A stretch of 32,311 bases of DNA from IMG/VR virus record IMGVR_UViG_3300047476_000586, positions 1-32,311 of that record. The stretch is one strand, 5' to 3'. Source of the DNA: a virus. The position numbers and the translations under genes were made by a program. Positions 7,622 through 15,799 of the stretch are shown here, piece after piece; the first letter of the stretch is position 1; each line of letters starts with the position of its first letter. The notes beneath the pieces are model-generated. The model worked only from the letters and a program-made list of their open reading frames with translations, was not told where the DNA came from and made no database searches.

Positions 7622-8029
7622 TTAGTTAGCTAACACACGAACATTGAACTCAGCTGCCAGATAGGTTACATCTGAAATCAGAACAGAGCCATAGTTCGTC
7701 ATTTCGGTCACTATGCAGTCAAAGGCCTTTCCGCCTAGTGTCCTATCTGATTCTACCGCAAGCCCAATGGCATAGTCTCCTGTGCTTGAACAGTAGGAAT
7801 CGAGATTTCTTTGAGCAGTTCTTTCATCTACCCTGCCAACAATAACCTGAACTGAAAAGTCATACTCAGTCATCCCACGCTTGAAGTCTTGGTGATACTG
7901 AACTCGATTGAGCTGAACTATCGCAATTGGCGGCGATGGGTTGTCTGGGATTGTGGCAGAAACCCTAAGACCGGGGATGGTCGCAAGGTTGTTAGCAATT
8001 CCTTGCCGAAGCTCGGAGATGTCTGCCAT
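7622..8029 (-). CDS. Tail terminator/completion protein
   Basis: 135 residues. The N-terminus (LRQGIANNLATIPGLRVSATIPDNPSPPIAI, with the predicted helix first) and the later strand QVIVGRVDERTAQRNLDSY match the mixed alpha/beta pattern of tail terminator or neck proteins encoded just before the tail tube in actinophages. The start shares one base with the connector gene's stop (TAATG), and 16 bases separate its stop from the tail tube start. It should cap the tail tube and join it to the head. The assignment rests on gene order and general resemblance. Confidence 0.72.
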   Translation of the reverse strand: MADISELRQGIANNLATIPGLRVSATIPDNPSPPIAIVQLNRVQYHQDFKRGMTEYDFSVQVIVGRVDERTAQRNLDSYCSSTGDYAIGLAVESDRTLGGKAFDCIVTEMTNYGSVLISDVTYLAAEFNVRVLAN

Positions 8030-8622
8030 TAGGCTGCCTGAATCTTTCGGTAAGGACTGATTAGGTGTTCGACATCAGGATCAAGGCGGAAGCCGATTCT
8101 CATTGAGCCAAGCTCGCCAGAGATGATTCCAAGTGGAGAGTCCAGACGCTTGAAGATTCTTGACGCAAGAATGACAGTTGCCTGAGTGATAGCGATAGGC
8201 ACAGCCGACCAGCCCCAAGTTCCAGTCAGGCGAACAGTTGCGTCACCGCCAGAGACAGGGAAGAAATAATCTTTGACAGCTCTGATTTGAGTGTAAGAAG
8301 TCACAAGTCCACCTGCTCGACCATTGAGCGGCTCAGCCTGCCAGTCATCGGCAGCCCACTCGGTGTCGTAGGTCTCGCCATCCTCTGAGGTCTCAACCTT
8401 AGTTAGAGTGATGAAATCCTCGGTAGCACAGACATAGTTGTCAAGCGGTGCGAAAATCTTTACAGCCGACCCGGCGTTGTAGAAGTAACGCTCGGTATAA
8501 GAGTCAATTTGGCGAGAGGCTGCTTCAATAGCCATCTCGATAGCAGCATCATCTAGTCCGTCTTGGATTCCAATTGCTGATTTGACCTGTTGCAGAGTTG
8601 CGTATCCATTAGAAATTGCCAT
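8029..8622 (-). CDS. Head-tail connector (gp6-like adaptor)
   Basis: 197 residues. An early helical part (ATLQQVKSAIGIQDGLDDAAIEMAIEAASRQIDSYTERYF, residues about 7-46) is characteristic of HK97 gp6/SPP1 gp15-like adaptor proteins, which form a ring beneath the portal. A middle beta region and a C-terminal helix (AITQATVILASRIFKRLDSP) complete the family pattern. It is the first gene after the glycosylation cassette and is overlapped by the tail terminator gene. A separate stopper protein is not obvious in this genome. Confidence 0.85.
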   Translation of the reverse strand: MAISNGYATLQQVKSAIGIQDGLDDAAIEMAIEAASRQIDSYTERYFYNAGSAVKIFAPLDNYVCATEDFITLTKVETSEDGETYDTEWAADDWQAEPLNGRAGGLVTSYTQIRAVKDYFFPVSGGDATVRLTGTWGWSAVPIAITQATVILASRIFKRLDSPLGIISGELGSMRIGFRLDPDVEHLISPYRKIQAA

Positions 8623-8636
8623 GAGTTCTCCTGCCT

Positions 8637-9062
8637 CTATTCTAGCCCTCGGACTCTAGCCTTTAGTTTTGTTGTGCTTATCCCCTGTGTATAGGGAATG
8701 TAGAGCAACGAGATTCCTCGCTCATCTAGCCAGTCTTGGTCGAAGCCCATTTGTGCGTAGTAGTCACGCCTAGCCCAGTCTGATCCAATAGCAATTATGT
8801 CTGGCAAAGCCGTCTCAATAGCCAGCTTGCTGTCTGACCCCCCTATGTTAGGTATAACCTCATCGACATAGCGACAGGCTAATAAAACTGCCTCTCGCTC
8901 GTGATAGCAGGCAATAGGAGCTTTCCCTTTGTAGCTCTCAATAAACTCGTCAGTATTTAGGCTGACAATCACTCGCCCAAGCTCTGAGCATTTCTTTAGA
9001 AAATTGACATGACCTGAATGGAACAGGTCAAAAGTTCCGCCTGTATAGATAGTTAGTCCCAT
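8637..9062 (-). CDS. TagD-like cytidylyltransferase
   Basis: 141 residues. It has the nucleotidyltransferase core GGTFDLFHSGH with the HxGH motif at residues 15-18, the segment CRYVDEVIP, GSDW, and a C-terminal GISTTKLKAR (the ISTT motif). These match glycerol-3-phosphate cytidylyltransferase (TagD) and related enzymes that make CDP-glycerol, CDP-ribitol or sugar nucleotides from a phosphorylated precursor and CTP. The true substrate cannot be told from sequence. It overlaps the preceding glycosyltransferase by 10 bases, so the cassette is translated together and this enzyme probably supplies an activated donor for one of the transferases or diverts a wall precursor. Confidence 0.88.
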   Translation of the reverse strand: MGLTIYTGGTFDLFHSGHVNFLKKCSELGRVIVSLNTDEFIESYKGKAPIACYHEREAVLLACRYVDEVIPNIGGSDSKLAIETALPDIIAIGSDWARRDYYAQMGFDQDWLDERGISLLYIPYTQGISTTKLKARVRGLE

Positions 9063-9700
9063 CGGTTCTCTCGCCGTCTGTCTAAGCTCCAGCCCCTAAC
9101 TCTAAAGTCGTTTGTGTCTTTCTTTTGCTGAAATAGTGCTTGATTGCGGTTAAAAGTAAAGTCGTTTCGGACTTCATTATTGTGATACTTAGTCGCTGAA
9201 TTGTGGTGATGGACTTTGGCAGGGATGTTGATTTTCTTTATACCTGCGTTGTCCGCTCGGCGCTCGTAGTCGTTGTCGCAGAAGTAAAGCGGATAATACG
9301 CCTCGTCAAATAGTCCTACTCTTTTGATTACTTCCTCGCCCAAAACAAAAGCTGACCAGACCGGAGCGCAGTCGGTAAAGGTTAGGGCATCGGGCTTTGC
9401 TGACCTGTCTATAACTTCTAACGCTCCCGGCTCAAAGCGGCAGTCATCATTGACCAACAGCCAGCGTGGTGCGTAAGGCGTTGATTTGATTACTAAGTTC
9501 CAAGCACCTTGCAAGCCAAGCCCATAGGGGACTTCAATGTGCCATAGCCGCTCGACTTTTTCAGGCTTAGTCGGTGTCCAGCTTTTCTTGCCTGAGTTGT
9601 TTACGATAACTAAGTTCTCGACAGGGTAGTCAATAGAGGCCAACAACTGCTCAGCTAGGTCGAACCTGCTAAGAGTTGGAAACCCTAAGACCTCAATCAA
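9053..9700 (-). CDS. GT-A (GT2-like) glycosyltransferase
   Basis: 215 residues. The N-terminus (GFPTLSRFDLAEQLLASID, then LVIVNNSG) and the acidic WLLVNDDCRFEPGAL motif are those of inverting GT-A enzymes, with NDD near residues 82-84 in the place of the metal-binding DXD. Later LGEEVIKRVGLFDEAYYPLY and FCDNDYERRA match the acceptor-side loop of rhamnosyl- and related transferases, and CDNDYERR gives the probable catalytic acid. The start is an unusual TTG at 9700 that overlaps the stop of the upstream GT4 gene (TTGA). The C-terminal tail is basic. The acceptor is unknown: a capsid or tail protein, or a host wall polymer. Confidence 0.87.
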   Translation of the reverse strand: MIEVLGFPTLSRFDLAEQLLASIDYPVENLVIVNNSGKKSWTPTKPEKVERLWHIEVPYGLGLQGAWNLVIKSTPYAPRWLLVNDDCRFEPGALEVIDRSAKPDALTFTDCAPVWSAFVLGEEVIKRVGLFDEAYYPLYFCDNDYERRADNAGIKKINIPAKVHHHNSATKYHNNEVRNDFTFNRNQALFQQKKDTNDFRVRGWSLDRRRENRWD

Positions 9701-10899
9701 ACTAAGCCCTTTAGGAATGGCAACCAGTAGTGATTCCAGACTTTCTGAGAATCATAATCCTGAGCAAACTTGCGTGACTTCTCTGAGTAAGAACCCTCGG
9801 CTTTCCAAACCTCGTAAGCGTTCTCTAGCTGAGTTGCGATTGAGGCGATGCTTGGAGTTTTCCACCACGCTGCCTGAGCCTCATCCCAGAACAACTGTCC
9901 GGTGACCTTGAAGCCATCCTCTGCCACTAGGTCTCTAGGGCCAGTCCAGTCAGTAGCGATCACACGAGTTCCGCAGGCTTGCGCCTCGATAATCGGAATC
10001 TCAAAGCCACCACCGAGCGAGAGTTGCAGAGCAACATCGGCAGTCGAGTAGAAGCCAGCTAGGTCTTTCGGATCAAGTCCCAGTCTGTAATCGATAGCGT
10101 CAGGGAAGATAACAGCATCCATTGGAATCCCACAGGCTTGAACGAGTCTTGGCAGGTTGAATCCACCATAGATTCCTTTTGGCTCTGTGTGAATGTAGAG
10201 ATAGGCGTTGGGAACTTTCTGGCGGAATACTGCAAAAGCCATTAGGCCCTCAGCGAAAGCCTTGCGGTGGATTGACTTATTTGCCTTGTTAGCAGAGTTC
10301 ATCATCACTAGGAAATCTGTGTCTTTCAGTCCTAAGAATTCTCTAGCGTCTTGCTTGCCAATTTTGTCGGTTGGCTTGAAAGTCGAAACTGTGTCAATCG
10401 AGTGAGGGATGTAGTGACCTTGAATGTCGTTCTCTGCTAATTGCTCAACTCCAAATGGAGCCATTGCAATGGGTGTGACATTCTCTTTGACGAGCCATTG
10501 CTTGACAGCAGGTGGCATAGAGATGTGGTCGAGTGGAACCCAACTGAGGATTCTTGGGAATTCTTCGGTAGGCCACGCTTCAGGCTTTAGAGTCCAAACA
10601 TCCCCAAGCGTCAGGATGTAATCTTTGTAATCTTTTTTAGCTGCCTGCATCTTGTGAGCGATTGCGAGAGCGTCTTGGCTCATTGGCTCGTAACCTCTGG
10701 CGTAGTGAGGGATTTCTCCAAAGGCAGTCTTGTAAGTGGAGTTGCTTCCCTCTAGTCCCCAGTTGGATTGGTGAGCGGCATTGACTCCATGCTTTACTAA
10801 ATAATCAAGCAGAATCCCAACCTGCATCCCATAGCCTGTCGGCTGATAAGGGGAGTTCGACCAAGTGGTTATGGTCAGGTCTAATTTCTCTGGCTTCAT
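9697..10899 (-). CDS. GT-B (GT4-like) glycosyltransferase
   Basis: 400 residues. The N-terminal half shows the Gly-rich start of a GT-B fold (SNSPYQPTGYGMQVGILLDY, residues 15-34), and the C-terminal nucleotide-sugar domain has SLGGGFEIPIIEAQACG (294-310) followed by TRVIATDWTGPRDLV. In the usual E-x7-E motif the first Glu is replaced by Gly297, while Glu305 is kept. The gene has its own AGAAAGGA ribosome site, follows a terminator behind the capsid gene, and is coupled to the GT2-like gene. It probably transfers a hexose from a nucleotide sugar. It lacks membrane segments, so it is cytoplasmic. Confidence 0.9.
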   Translation of the reverse strand: MKPEKLDLTITTWSNSPYQPTGYGMQVGILLDYLVKHGVNAAHQSNWGLEGSNSTYKTAFGEIPHYARGYEPMSQDALAIAHKMQAAKKDYKDYILTLGDVWTLKPEAWPTEEFPRILSWVPLDHISMPPAVKQWLVKENVTPIAMAPFGVEQLAENDIQGHYIPHSIDTVSTFKPTDKIGKQDAREFLGLKDTDFLVMMNSANKANKSIHRKAFAEGLMAFAVFRQKVPNAYLYIHTEPKGIYGGFNLPRLVQACGIPMDAVIFPDAIDYRLGLDPKDLAGFYSTADVALQLSLGGGFEIPIIEAQACGTRVIATDWTGPRDLVAEDGFKVTGQLFWDEAQAAWWKTPSIASIATQLENAYEVWKAEGSYSEKSRKFAQDYDSQKVWNHYWLPFLKGLV

Positions 10900-10925
10900 G
10901 ATTTCCTTTCTAGCTCCACCATAGC

Positions 10926-10954
10926 AAAAACCCCCACCAAATTGGTGAGGGTTT
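10926..10954 (-). terminator. Rho-independent terminator downstream of the capsid gene
   Basis: On the minus strand a stem AACCCTCACC/GGTGGGGGTT with one mismatch and an AATTT-like loop is followed by a run of T residues. It lies 22 bases after the capsid stop codon and ahead of the glycosylation cassette, so it should separate very high capsid expression from the transferases. Confidence 0.9.
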
Positions 10955-10975
10955 CGCCAGAGTTTCTAGGAAAGA

Positions 10976-12151
10976 CTAAGCAGCCGATCCCTTGAAAATC
11001 TTGAAGTGGTCTTGGTGTGACAGGTTTCCATCAACACGAATCAAGAAGCGGAATACTGCAAGGTCGTTAGCGAACTTGTAGTCATCGCTTCTGTCTACTC
11101 GTAGACCGCCTGCGACACGAACCTTGTAGCTTGGCAGGTATCCGAAACCAACTGAAGCAGCAGCAGAACCTACTGCTGGAGCTGCTGGGTTCTCGTGAAC
11201 TGTGTATCCAAGAAGGGTGTCAGAGGTAGCGCCGTTTAGACCTGGCTCGAATAGGTAGTAACCATCGGTGGTCTTTAGCTTACGAGCGTTGCGGATTGCG
11301 GTTGGGGACATTAGCCAGCCGGTTCCGTTCAGTCTGCGAACTGCGCCGTCTACTGAGTAGACAAGGTCAATTAGCTGGTCTGCGGTGAATAGACCGCCAG
11401 CGATGGTTCCAGAAACTCCGGTTCCTGCTGCGGTGAAGATACCAGTTGGAGCGTTAGCGCCACCTGCACCATTGGTTAGAGCCTCGTTCACAGCGTAACC
11501 GATTGAGTTACCTGCTGCACGAGCTAGAACCTCAGCGACATCCACTCCACCATCTTCGATCAGTTCACGAGCTACTGGCACCAAGAAGGCATACTTTTTT
11601 GCGCCGAGTGTGATGCTTGAAAAAGTTGGTTCGGACTCGTTGATCTCTGCACCTGGGGCTTCGTAACCAGCGGTTCCGTAAGCGGTAAGGGTTGGAATCT
11701 TTAGGTCTTCACCAGACTGGGTGTTGAATACCTCAGAAACATCTAGCATTGGGCCAACCTGACGAGCAAGGTCATAGACACGAGCTACGAAGGACTGTGG
11801 CACAACTCCACCAGAGTTGCTTGGGGTTAGGGTTCCACGAGTCTCAAAGTTGTGAGAACGAATCTCACCCTTTGCTAGGGAACGGACATAGTCGTAGTCA
11901 GACTTTGCAGTCTCAGCTACAACAAAGTCAGAAGCAGCAGCGATAGCCTTAGCCTCACGCTCTTCTGCCTTGCGGATTGTTTCGATTGCTTCAGCTCGCT
12001 TGTCTAGGTCTGCGTTGATGCGGTCGAACTTCTCGTTCTCCTCAGCAGTTAGATCACGCTTTTCAGCAGCAGCGGTGTCAAGAAGGGCCTTTGCTTCTTC
12101 CCACGCCTTTGCACGAGCCTCTGCCTGTGCCTTGATAAAGGACTGTGACAT
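10976..12151 (-). CDS. Major capsid protein (HK97 fold)
   Basis: 391 residues. An N-terminal charged coiled coil (about residues 1-75, Ala/Glu/Lys-rich, with DLTAEENEKFDRINADLDKR) is the delta-type scaffolding region. It is followed near residues 105-125 by RGTLTPSNSGG and VVPQSFVARVYDLARQ, where the mature HK97-fold domain starts; cleavage by the upstream protease probably occurs near the RSHNFETRG segment. Later TGIFTAAGTG, GTGWLMSPTAIRNARKLKT and LLGYTVHENP are family hallmarks. It has a clear AGGAGAAA site before ATG 12151, its own leader and terminator on either side, and thus independent control. Confidence 0.95.
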   Translation of the reverse strand: MSQSFIKAQAEARAKAWEEAKALLDTAAAEKRDLTAEENEKFDRINADLDKRAEAIETIRKAEEREAKAIAAASDFVVAETAKSDYDYVRSLAKGEIRSHNFETRGTLTPSNSGGVVPQSFVARVYDLARQVGPMLDVSEVFNTQSGEDLKIPTLTAYGTAGYEAPGAEINESEPTFSSITLGAKKYAFLVPVARELIEDGGVDVAEVLARAAGNSIGYAVNEALTNGAGGANAPTGIFTAAGTGVSGTIAGGLFTADQLIDLVYSVDGAVRRLNGTGWLMSPTAIRNARKLKTTDGYYLFEPGLNGATSDTLLGYTVHENPAAPAVGSAAASVGFGYLPSYKVRVAGGLRVDRSDDYKFANDLAVFRFLIRVDGNLSHQDHFKIFKGSAA

Positions 12152-12328
12152 TGGGTTTCTCCTATTAGTTATTTGACATCAGCCGAGCTTACTCAGAACT
12201 GAAAACAGGCGGCGCTAACGCTCAGCCATGTTTTTATTCTATCGCACAGGGTAGGGGAAACCCCGTAGGTAGAAAGGAAAAGACCCTACGGGGTGGAACT
12301 CGCTCTTGGCAACTATCGCTGAAGGGGG
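12152..12328 (-). promoter_or_regulatory. Capsid gene leader with stem-loop and possible promoter
   Basis: The 177 bases between the small gene at 12329 and the capsid gene hold no open frame I can support. They contain a 10-bp perfect stem ACCCCGTAGG/CCTACGGGGT (12260-12269 and 12285-12294, 15-base loop), followed on the minus strand by TTCCCC, and then a TAGAAT box as a possible -10 element about 80 bases before the capsid ATG. No good -35 is visible. The arrangement suggests termination or RNA processing of the upstream message and separate capsid transcription. Confidence 0.5.
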
Positions 12329-12547
12329 TTAGCGAATTTCTGTTGGCTTGGTTATGCGAGTTTCCCTTGTGGCAGCGCTCGCCGATTGGCTGCCGTTGTT
12401 TTCGCTGTCATCTTTGACTGCGAAGTTTGGATTGTCGAGTTTCCAAATTGCATCTGCCCACTTGTCAGCTAGAGAATAAATCTCTCCGACTGATGGGTCT
12501 CCTGCGATTTTGAGAATCGTGTCTTTGATTTCTTGCTTGGTAGCCAT
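12329..12547 (-). CDS. Small head-module protein, unknown function
   Basis: 72 residues, helical N-terminal half (QEIKDTILKIAGDPSVGEIY, then ADKWADAIWKLDN) and a polar, probably disordered C-terminus rich in Ser, Asn and Thr. The start shares one base with the stop of the protease gene (TAATG). Its place between protease and capsid would suit a scaffold, head-completion or decoration protein, but there is no motif to decide. Not recognised by sequence. Confidence 0.7.
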   Translation of the reverse strand: MATKQEIKDTILKIAGDPSVGEIYSLADKWADAIWKLDNPNFAVKDDSENNGSQSASAATRETRITKPTEIR

Positions 12548-14010
12548 TAGTTCCTCTTTAGCAATAGGTCGAGCTGCTTGCGCTTTAGCTCTAACAAATT
12601 GACTTCTTCTTCGGTTGGCTCTTGTGTTACCTGCGTTGGAGTCAGGGAATTGACAACAGTCTTGATTAGCTCTGCTTGCTCGTCAGTTAGGTCAGCACCT
12701 TCTTCTAGCTTGAATACGGCATCAGCCAACTGGTCAGGGTCTACTGAAGCTCGCTTAGCTGCCTTATCCAGCGAGCGAACATTCGCCTCGGTTGCGGCGT
12801 AGGCAGGGAAAGCAACGATTGAAACCTCAAACAGACGAACGGACTTTAGAGTGCGCTCGGTCATCTCGTTGTTCCAAGCATCTTTCTGGACTGCAAAGCC
12901 AAATGACATTTTGTTTAGGTCTCCACGCTTTAGAAGCTCTGCCATGTCTCTGCCGTCAGAAGTGTTTGGCAGGGATGCTTCTACCCTGAGTCCAACTTCA
13001 TCCTCATAGAGCTTCATGGTTCCAGAGCGAGATGATGCCAAGACTCTGCCTGTGTCGTGATTGACCAATAGCTTGACATCGTTGCGTGAGCGTAGAGAAC
13101 GGCGGAAAGCACCGGGTTCGATTGTCTCAACAAATCCACCCAAGTCCTCGGATGGTGAGTTGAACTTAGCAGCATAACCAACAAAGGTCATGCCATCGCC
13201 TTCTTCTCTTAGCTCAAACTGAGCGTCAAAGTTTCTGGTTTCGTGTTTCATCTTTCCTCGTTCTTGTTCTGCTTCTAGTCTAGCGACTACGCCTTCTGCA
13301 TAAGTTCTTGCTCGCTCTGCTGATCTGCGAGTTGTTCCGCCACCCCATAGAGCCATCGCAACGACTCCGGGTGATGGGTAGTTTTCTGATTCTGGGTTTG
13401 CGTCAGGTGAATCTAAATCAACTAAGTGCCTTGCAATCCAAGCCTGAATTCTTACCCACTTGTCGGTAGATACTCGACCCTCTGCCATCTCACGAGCTTC
13501 TCGAATTGTGCGGTCTACAAGTCCGTCTCCACCGAGTCCTTCGGAATACCATTCCAAACCTCTGCGAGCTGATGCTCTCATGTAGGCAGGTGGGGTTAGG
13601 TCTACTTGCCTAAGCTCATCGTCAATCTCATCCTCGTAGGTTGGCAGGTCGGTTATCTTTTCTACCCTGCCTGCATCTACTAGAACGATGACCTCGGTTT
13701 CCATCCAAACGCCATCTTCTTCATCGTAAAGTTTGACCTCTAGCTGAGTGCCTCGGATTGCGTAGATTTCGCCAACTAAAACATCATCGCTCTCGATCCA
13801 GCGAACATAGTCACCGATTGCTAGGTCAGCGACATCAGCTCTCTTGCCACGCTCTCCACCCGGCTCCATGCCCTCGGCGATTGAGACAGCTACCATCTGG
13901 TCAATGGCTGACTGCTTAGTCGTGTGGCAGCCGATTGACTCGCCATCTTCTTTCTCAACAGCCCAACCATTAGGGCAATCTGGATTAGTTTTTGAAATGT
14001 AGTAGGGCAT
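12547..14010 (-). CDS. Prohead protease fused to N-terminal accessory domains
   Basis: 487 residues. The C-terminal part (about 262-410) is a U35/HK97-type prohead protease: FVGYAAKFNSPSEDLGGFVE, the catalytic His318 in LLVNHDTGR, and Ser369 in NKMSFGF, then LFEVSIVAFPAYAATE. In front lie a small Cys-containing segment (residues 1-50), a beta-rich SH3/KOW-like domain (about 62-120, AIGDYVRWIESDDVLVGEIY), and a helical domain (about 140-245). The C-terminus (440-487) is charged and scaffold-like. Typical proteases of this group are near 200 residues, so the accessory half is large. An internal ATG at 13251 with GAGGAAAG just upstream could give the protease alone. Confidence 0.9.
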   Translation of the reverse strand: MPYYISKTNPDCPNGWAVEKEDGESIGCHTTKQSAIDQMVAVSIAEGMEPGGERGKRADVADLAIGDYVRWIESDDVLVGEIYAIRGTQLEVKLYDEEDGVWMETEVIVLVDAGRVEKITDLPTYEDEIDDELRQVDLTPPAYMRASARRGLEWYSEGLGGDGLVDRTIREAREMAEGRVSTDKWVRIQAWIARHLVDLDSPDANPESENYPSPGVVAMALWGGGTTRRSAERARTYAEGVVARLEAEQERGKMKHETRNFDAQFELREEGDGMTFVGYAAKFNSPSEDLGGFVETIEPGAFRRSLRSRNDVKLLVNHDTGRVLASSRSGTMKLYEDEVGLRVEASLPNTSDGRDMAELLKRGDLNKMSFGFAVQKDAWNNEMTERTLKSVRLFEVSIVAFPAYAATEANVRSLDKAAKRASVDPDQLADAVFKLEEGADLTDEQAELIKTVVNSLTPTQVTQEPTEEEVNLLELKRKQLDLLLKRN

Positions 14011-15455
14011 TATCCCAACCTCGCTGATACAACAATCGTTCCGCCTAGTGCGACTGCTGTTCCGTTTATCGTTATACCTGCGGCGGTGGTATTTATAGCA
14101 ACTGTTTGAGTCGGTGCGTCATAGGTCAGGGGAGCGGTTGCGTTGATTACTCCGCTTGGGCCTTGTGGGCCTTGTGGCCCTGTCGCTCCTGTTAGCCCCT
14201 GAATACCTTGCGGCCCCTGTGGCCCAGTATCGCCTTGCGGCCCTTGTGGCCCGGTAGCTCCTGTAAGACCTTGAATACCCTGCGGCCCCTGATCACCAGT
14301 ATCTCCCTTTAGACCTTGTGGCCCTTGAGGGCCAGTCTCTCCCTGAATTCCTTGTGGGCCTTGTGGGCCAGTCGGCCCAGTAGCACCAGTCGCACCAGTA
14401 AGTCCAGTATCCCCTTTGTCACCCTTGTCACCCTTCTCACCTTGAATACCTTGAATTCCTTGCGGCCCAGTCGCTCCGGTTGCACCAGTTAGACCTGTGT
14501 CACCCTTATCGCCTTTGTCACCTTTGAGACCTTGAACGCCCTGTGGCCCTTGTGCGCCTGTGGCTCCGGTGTCACCTTTGTCACCTTTTGGCAAAACAAA
14601 GTTCAAAGTCTGAGATGGTGCTGTTCCTGTAACCGAGACGGCAGCAACTGTTCCGCTCGTGACCGTTCCAACCGATAGAACTGTCGGCTGACCTAAAACT
14701 GTTTCATTGACCCAAAGCCCAGTCGTAGAGTCATAGACCAAAGATTGTCCGTCAGTCGGGGTAGTGAGTCTGACATTGTGCAGTTCATCTAGCTCGTAGC
14801 CGTTTTGGATGTTTACATAAAGAACGCCATTGTTTTGGTTTGCTCTGATGCAATAACCAATAAAGACAGCATTGTTTGGAGCAGCAGGTCGAGTTGAAGT
14901 CAGGCCGCCGGGAACTGTTGGGGATAGCCAGACAGCAGCCCCTTCGGTTAGTCCGTTGGTGTTTATGTTTCTAACAAGTCCAAAACTTGCCGCAAAGCCT
15001 TTACTACCCCCACTAATTGTTTCGGCCATAACTGCGATGGTCTTTGAGCTTGATGCCTCGCTACTAGCTGAGGCATAAGAGACAAGCTTGTTGTTTCCAT
15101 CTGACCCTGAGACATAGACAGCCTTGCCCTTAGTGCGCTCTGATCCGTCAGAAGATTTGCAGAGGATAAAAAGCTCTTGCCCGACATTCTGTCTAACAGT
15201 CGGAGTCATGCCCAACTCTAAAGTCTTGTCTGCGTCATTCCAGCCAATTCTTCCGACCTGAATTGAGGGAACGGAATTGACATTGAACTGAATGTAGGCA
15301 GGCTCGGCGATTGCAGTTGCGCCGATGATGTTGTCAATTAGGGTTGCTTGATTCTCGTTTATCGTGGCTGAGAATGTGCCGCTTGTAGTAATAGTGGCGG
15401 TGTTAGGTGCTGTGACCTGAACAACCGCCGTTCCAGTATTTACGACAATGCTCAA
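14010..15455 (-). CDS. Collagen-like fibre protein in the head module
   Basis: 481 residues. Residues 1-290 form a beta-rich N-terminal region ([33 protein letters not shown]) of a kind seen in phage fibres. Residues 291-434 are 48 uninterrupted Gly-X-Y triplets ([15 protein letters not shown]), a collagen-like triple-helix shaft. A 47-residue beta-like cap ([17 protein letters not shown]) could trimerise it. It starts with an overlap of the BppU-like gene upstream (4 bases) and overlaps the protease gene by one base. Its place between portal and protease suggests a head-associated fibre, though attachment to the tail cannot be excluded. Confidence 0.9.
   Translation of the reverse strand: MSIVVNTGTAVVQVTAPNTATITTSGTFSATINENQATLIDNIIGATAIAEPAYIQFNVNSVPSIQVGRIGWNDADKTLELGMTPTVRQNVGQELFILCKSSDGSERTKGKAVYVSGSDGNNKLVSYASASSEASSSKTIAVMAETISGGSKGFAASFGLVRNINTNGLTEGAAVWLSPTVPGGLTSTRPAAPNNAVFIGYCIRANQNNGVLYVNIQNGYELDELHNVRLTTPTDGQSLVYDSTTGLWVNETVLGQPTVLSVGTVTSGTVAAVSVTGTAPSQTLNFVLPKGDKGDTGATGAQGPQGVQGLKGDKGDKGDTGLTGATGATGPQGIQGIQGEKGDKGDKGDTGLTGATGATGPTGPQGPQGIQGETGPQGPQGLKGDTGDQGPQGIQGLTGATGPQGPQGDTGPQGPQGIQGLTGATGPQGPQGPSGVINATAPLTYDAPTQTVAINTTAAGITINGTAVALGGTIVVSARLG
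14154..14585 (-). repeat. Nine-base-periodic collagen-coding repeat (48 Gly-X-Y triplets)
   Basis: The segment encodes 48 consecutive Gly-X-Y triplets. Larger blocks recur, notably the phrases [19 protein letters not shown] and [19 protein letters not shown]. Such repeats expand and contract by recombination, so fibre length probably varies between related phages. Confidence 0.9.
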
Positions 15456-15799
15456 CGAGTTACCTCTGGGTCTACTGTGAAATTACCTTCGAGTAAGCGA
15501 GTGACATAACCACCGCCAGTTACAAGCTCTAGGTCGTAGACATACTGACCCGATGGAACGCCTGCGGTTGTGGTTGCGGATGCCTCTAAAAGAATTGAGC
15601 CAGCAGTTCCGCCAAGAGTGATACCAGTTCCACTTGTCAGACTTAGAACTGCGGTGGAAGCATCGTAGGTTTCTCTTACCTGCATCCGAGCTGAGTAGCC
15701 AGTTAGATTTACGGCTGTGCCGTTTAGCAACCATGTCAGGTTGTAGTCAAAGGATGCCCCTTGCCAGCAGTTCAGGTTGAGCGTTGCAGGTGCTTGCAT
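15452..15799 (-). CDS. BppU-like fibre anchor protein
   Basis: 115 residues, all beta: [20 protein letters not shown], then [40 protein letters not shown], and the closing [13 protein letters not shown]. This is a widespread small phage protein resembling the N-terminal domain of baseplate upper proteins (BppU). Its stop overlaps the start of the collagen-like fibre gene by four bases (ATGA type), so the two are made together and probably form one appendage, this one as the anchor. It starts with ATG at 15799, next to the portal stop. Confidence 0.8.
   Translation of the reverse strand: MQAPATLNLNCWQGASFDYNLTWLLNGTAVNLTGYSARMQVRETYDASTAVLSLTSGTGITLGGTAGSILLEASATTTAGVPSGQYVYDLELVTGGGYVTRLLEGNFTVDPEVTR

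Noticed and set aside
14154-14585. Regular repeats that could suggest a CRISPR array or tandem DNA satellite
   Set aside because: The period of nine bases follows Gly-X-Y codons in a long open frame; there are no spacers and no cas genes.
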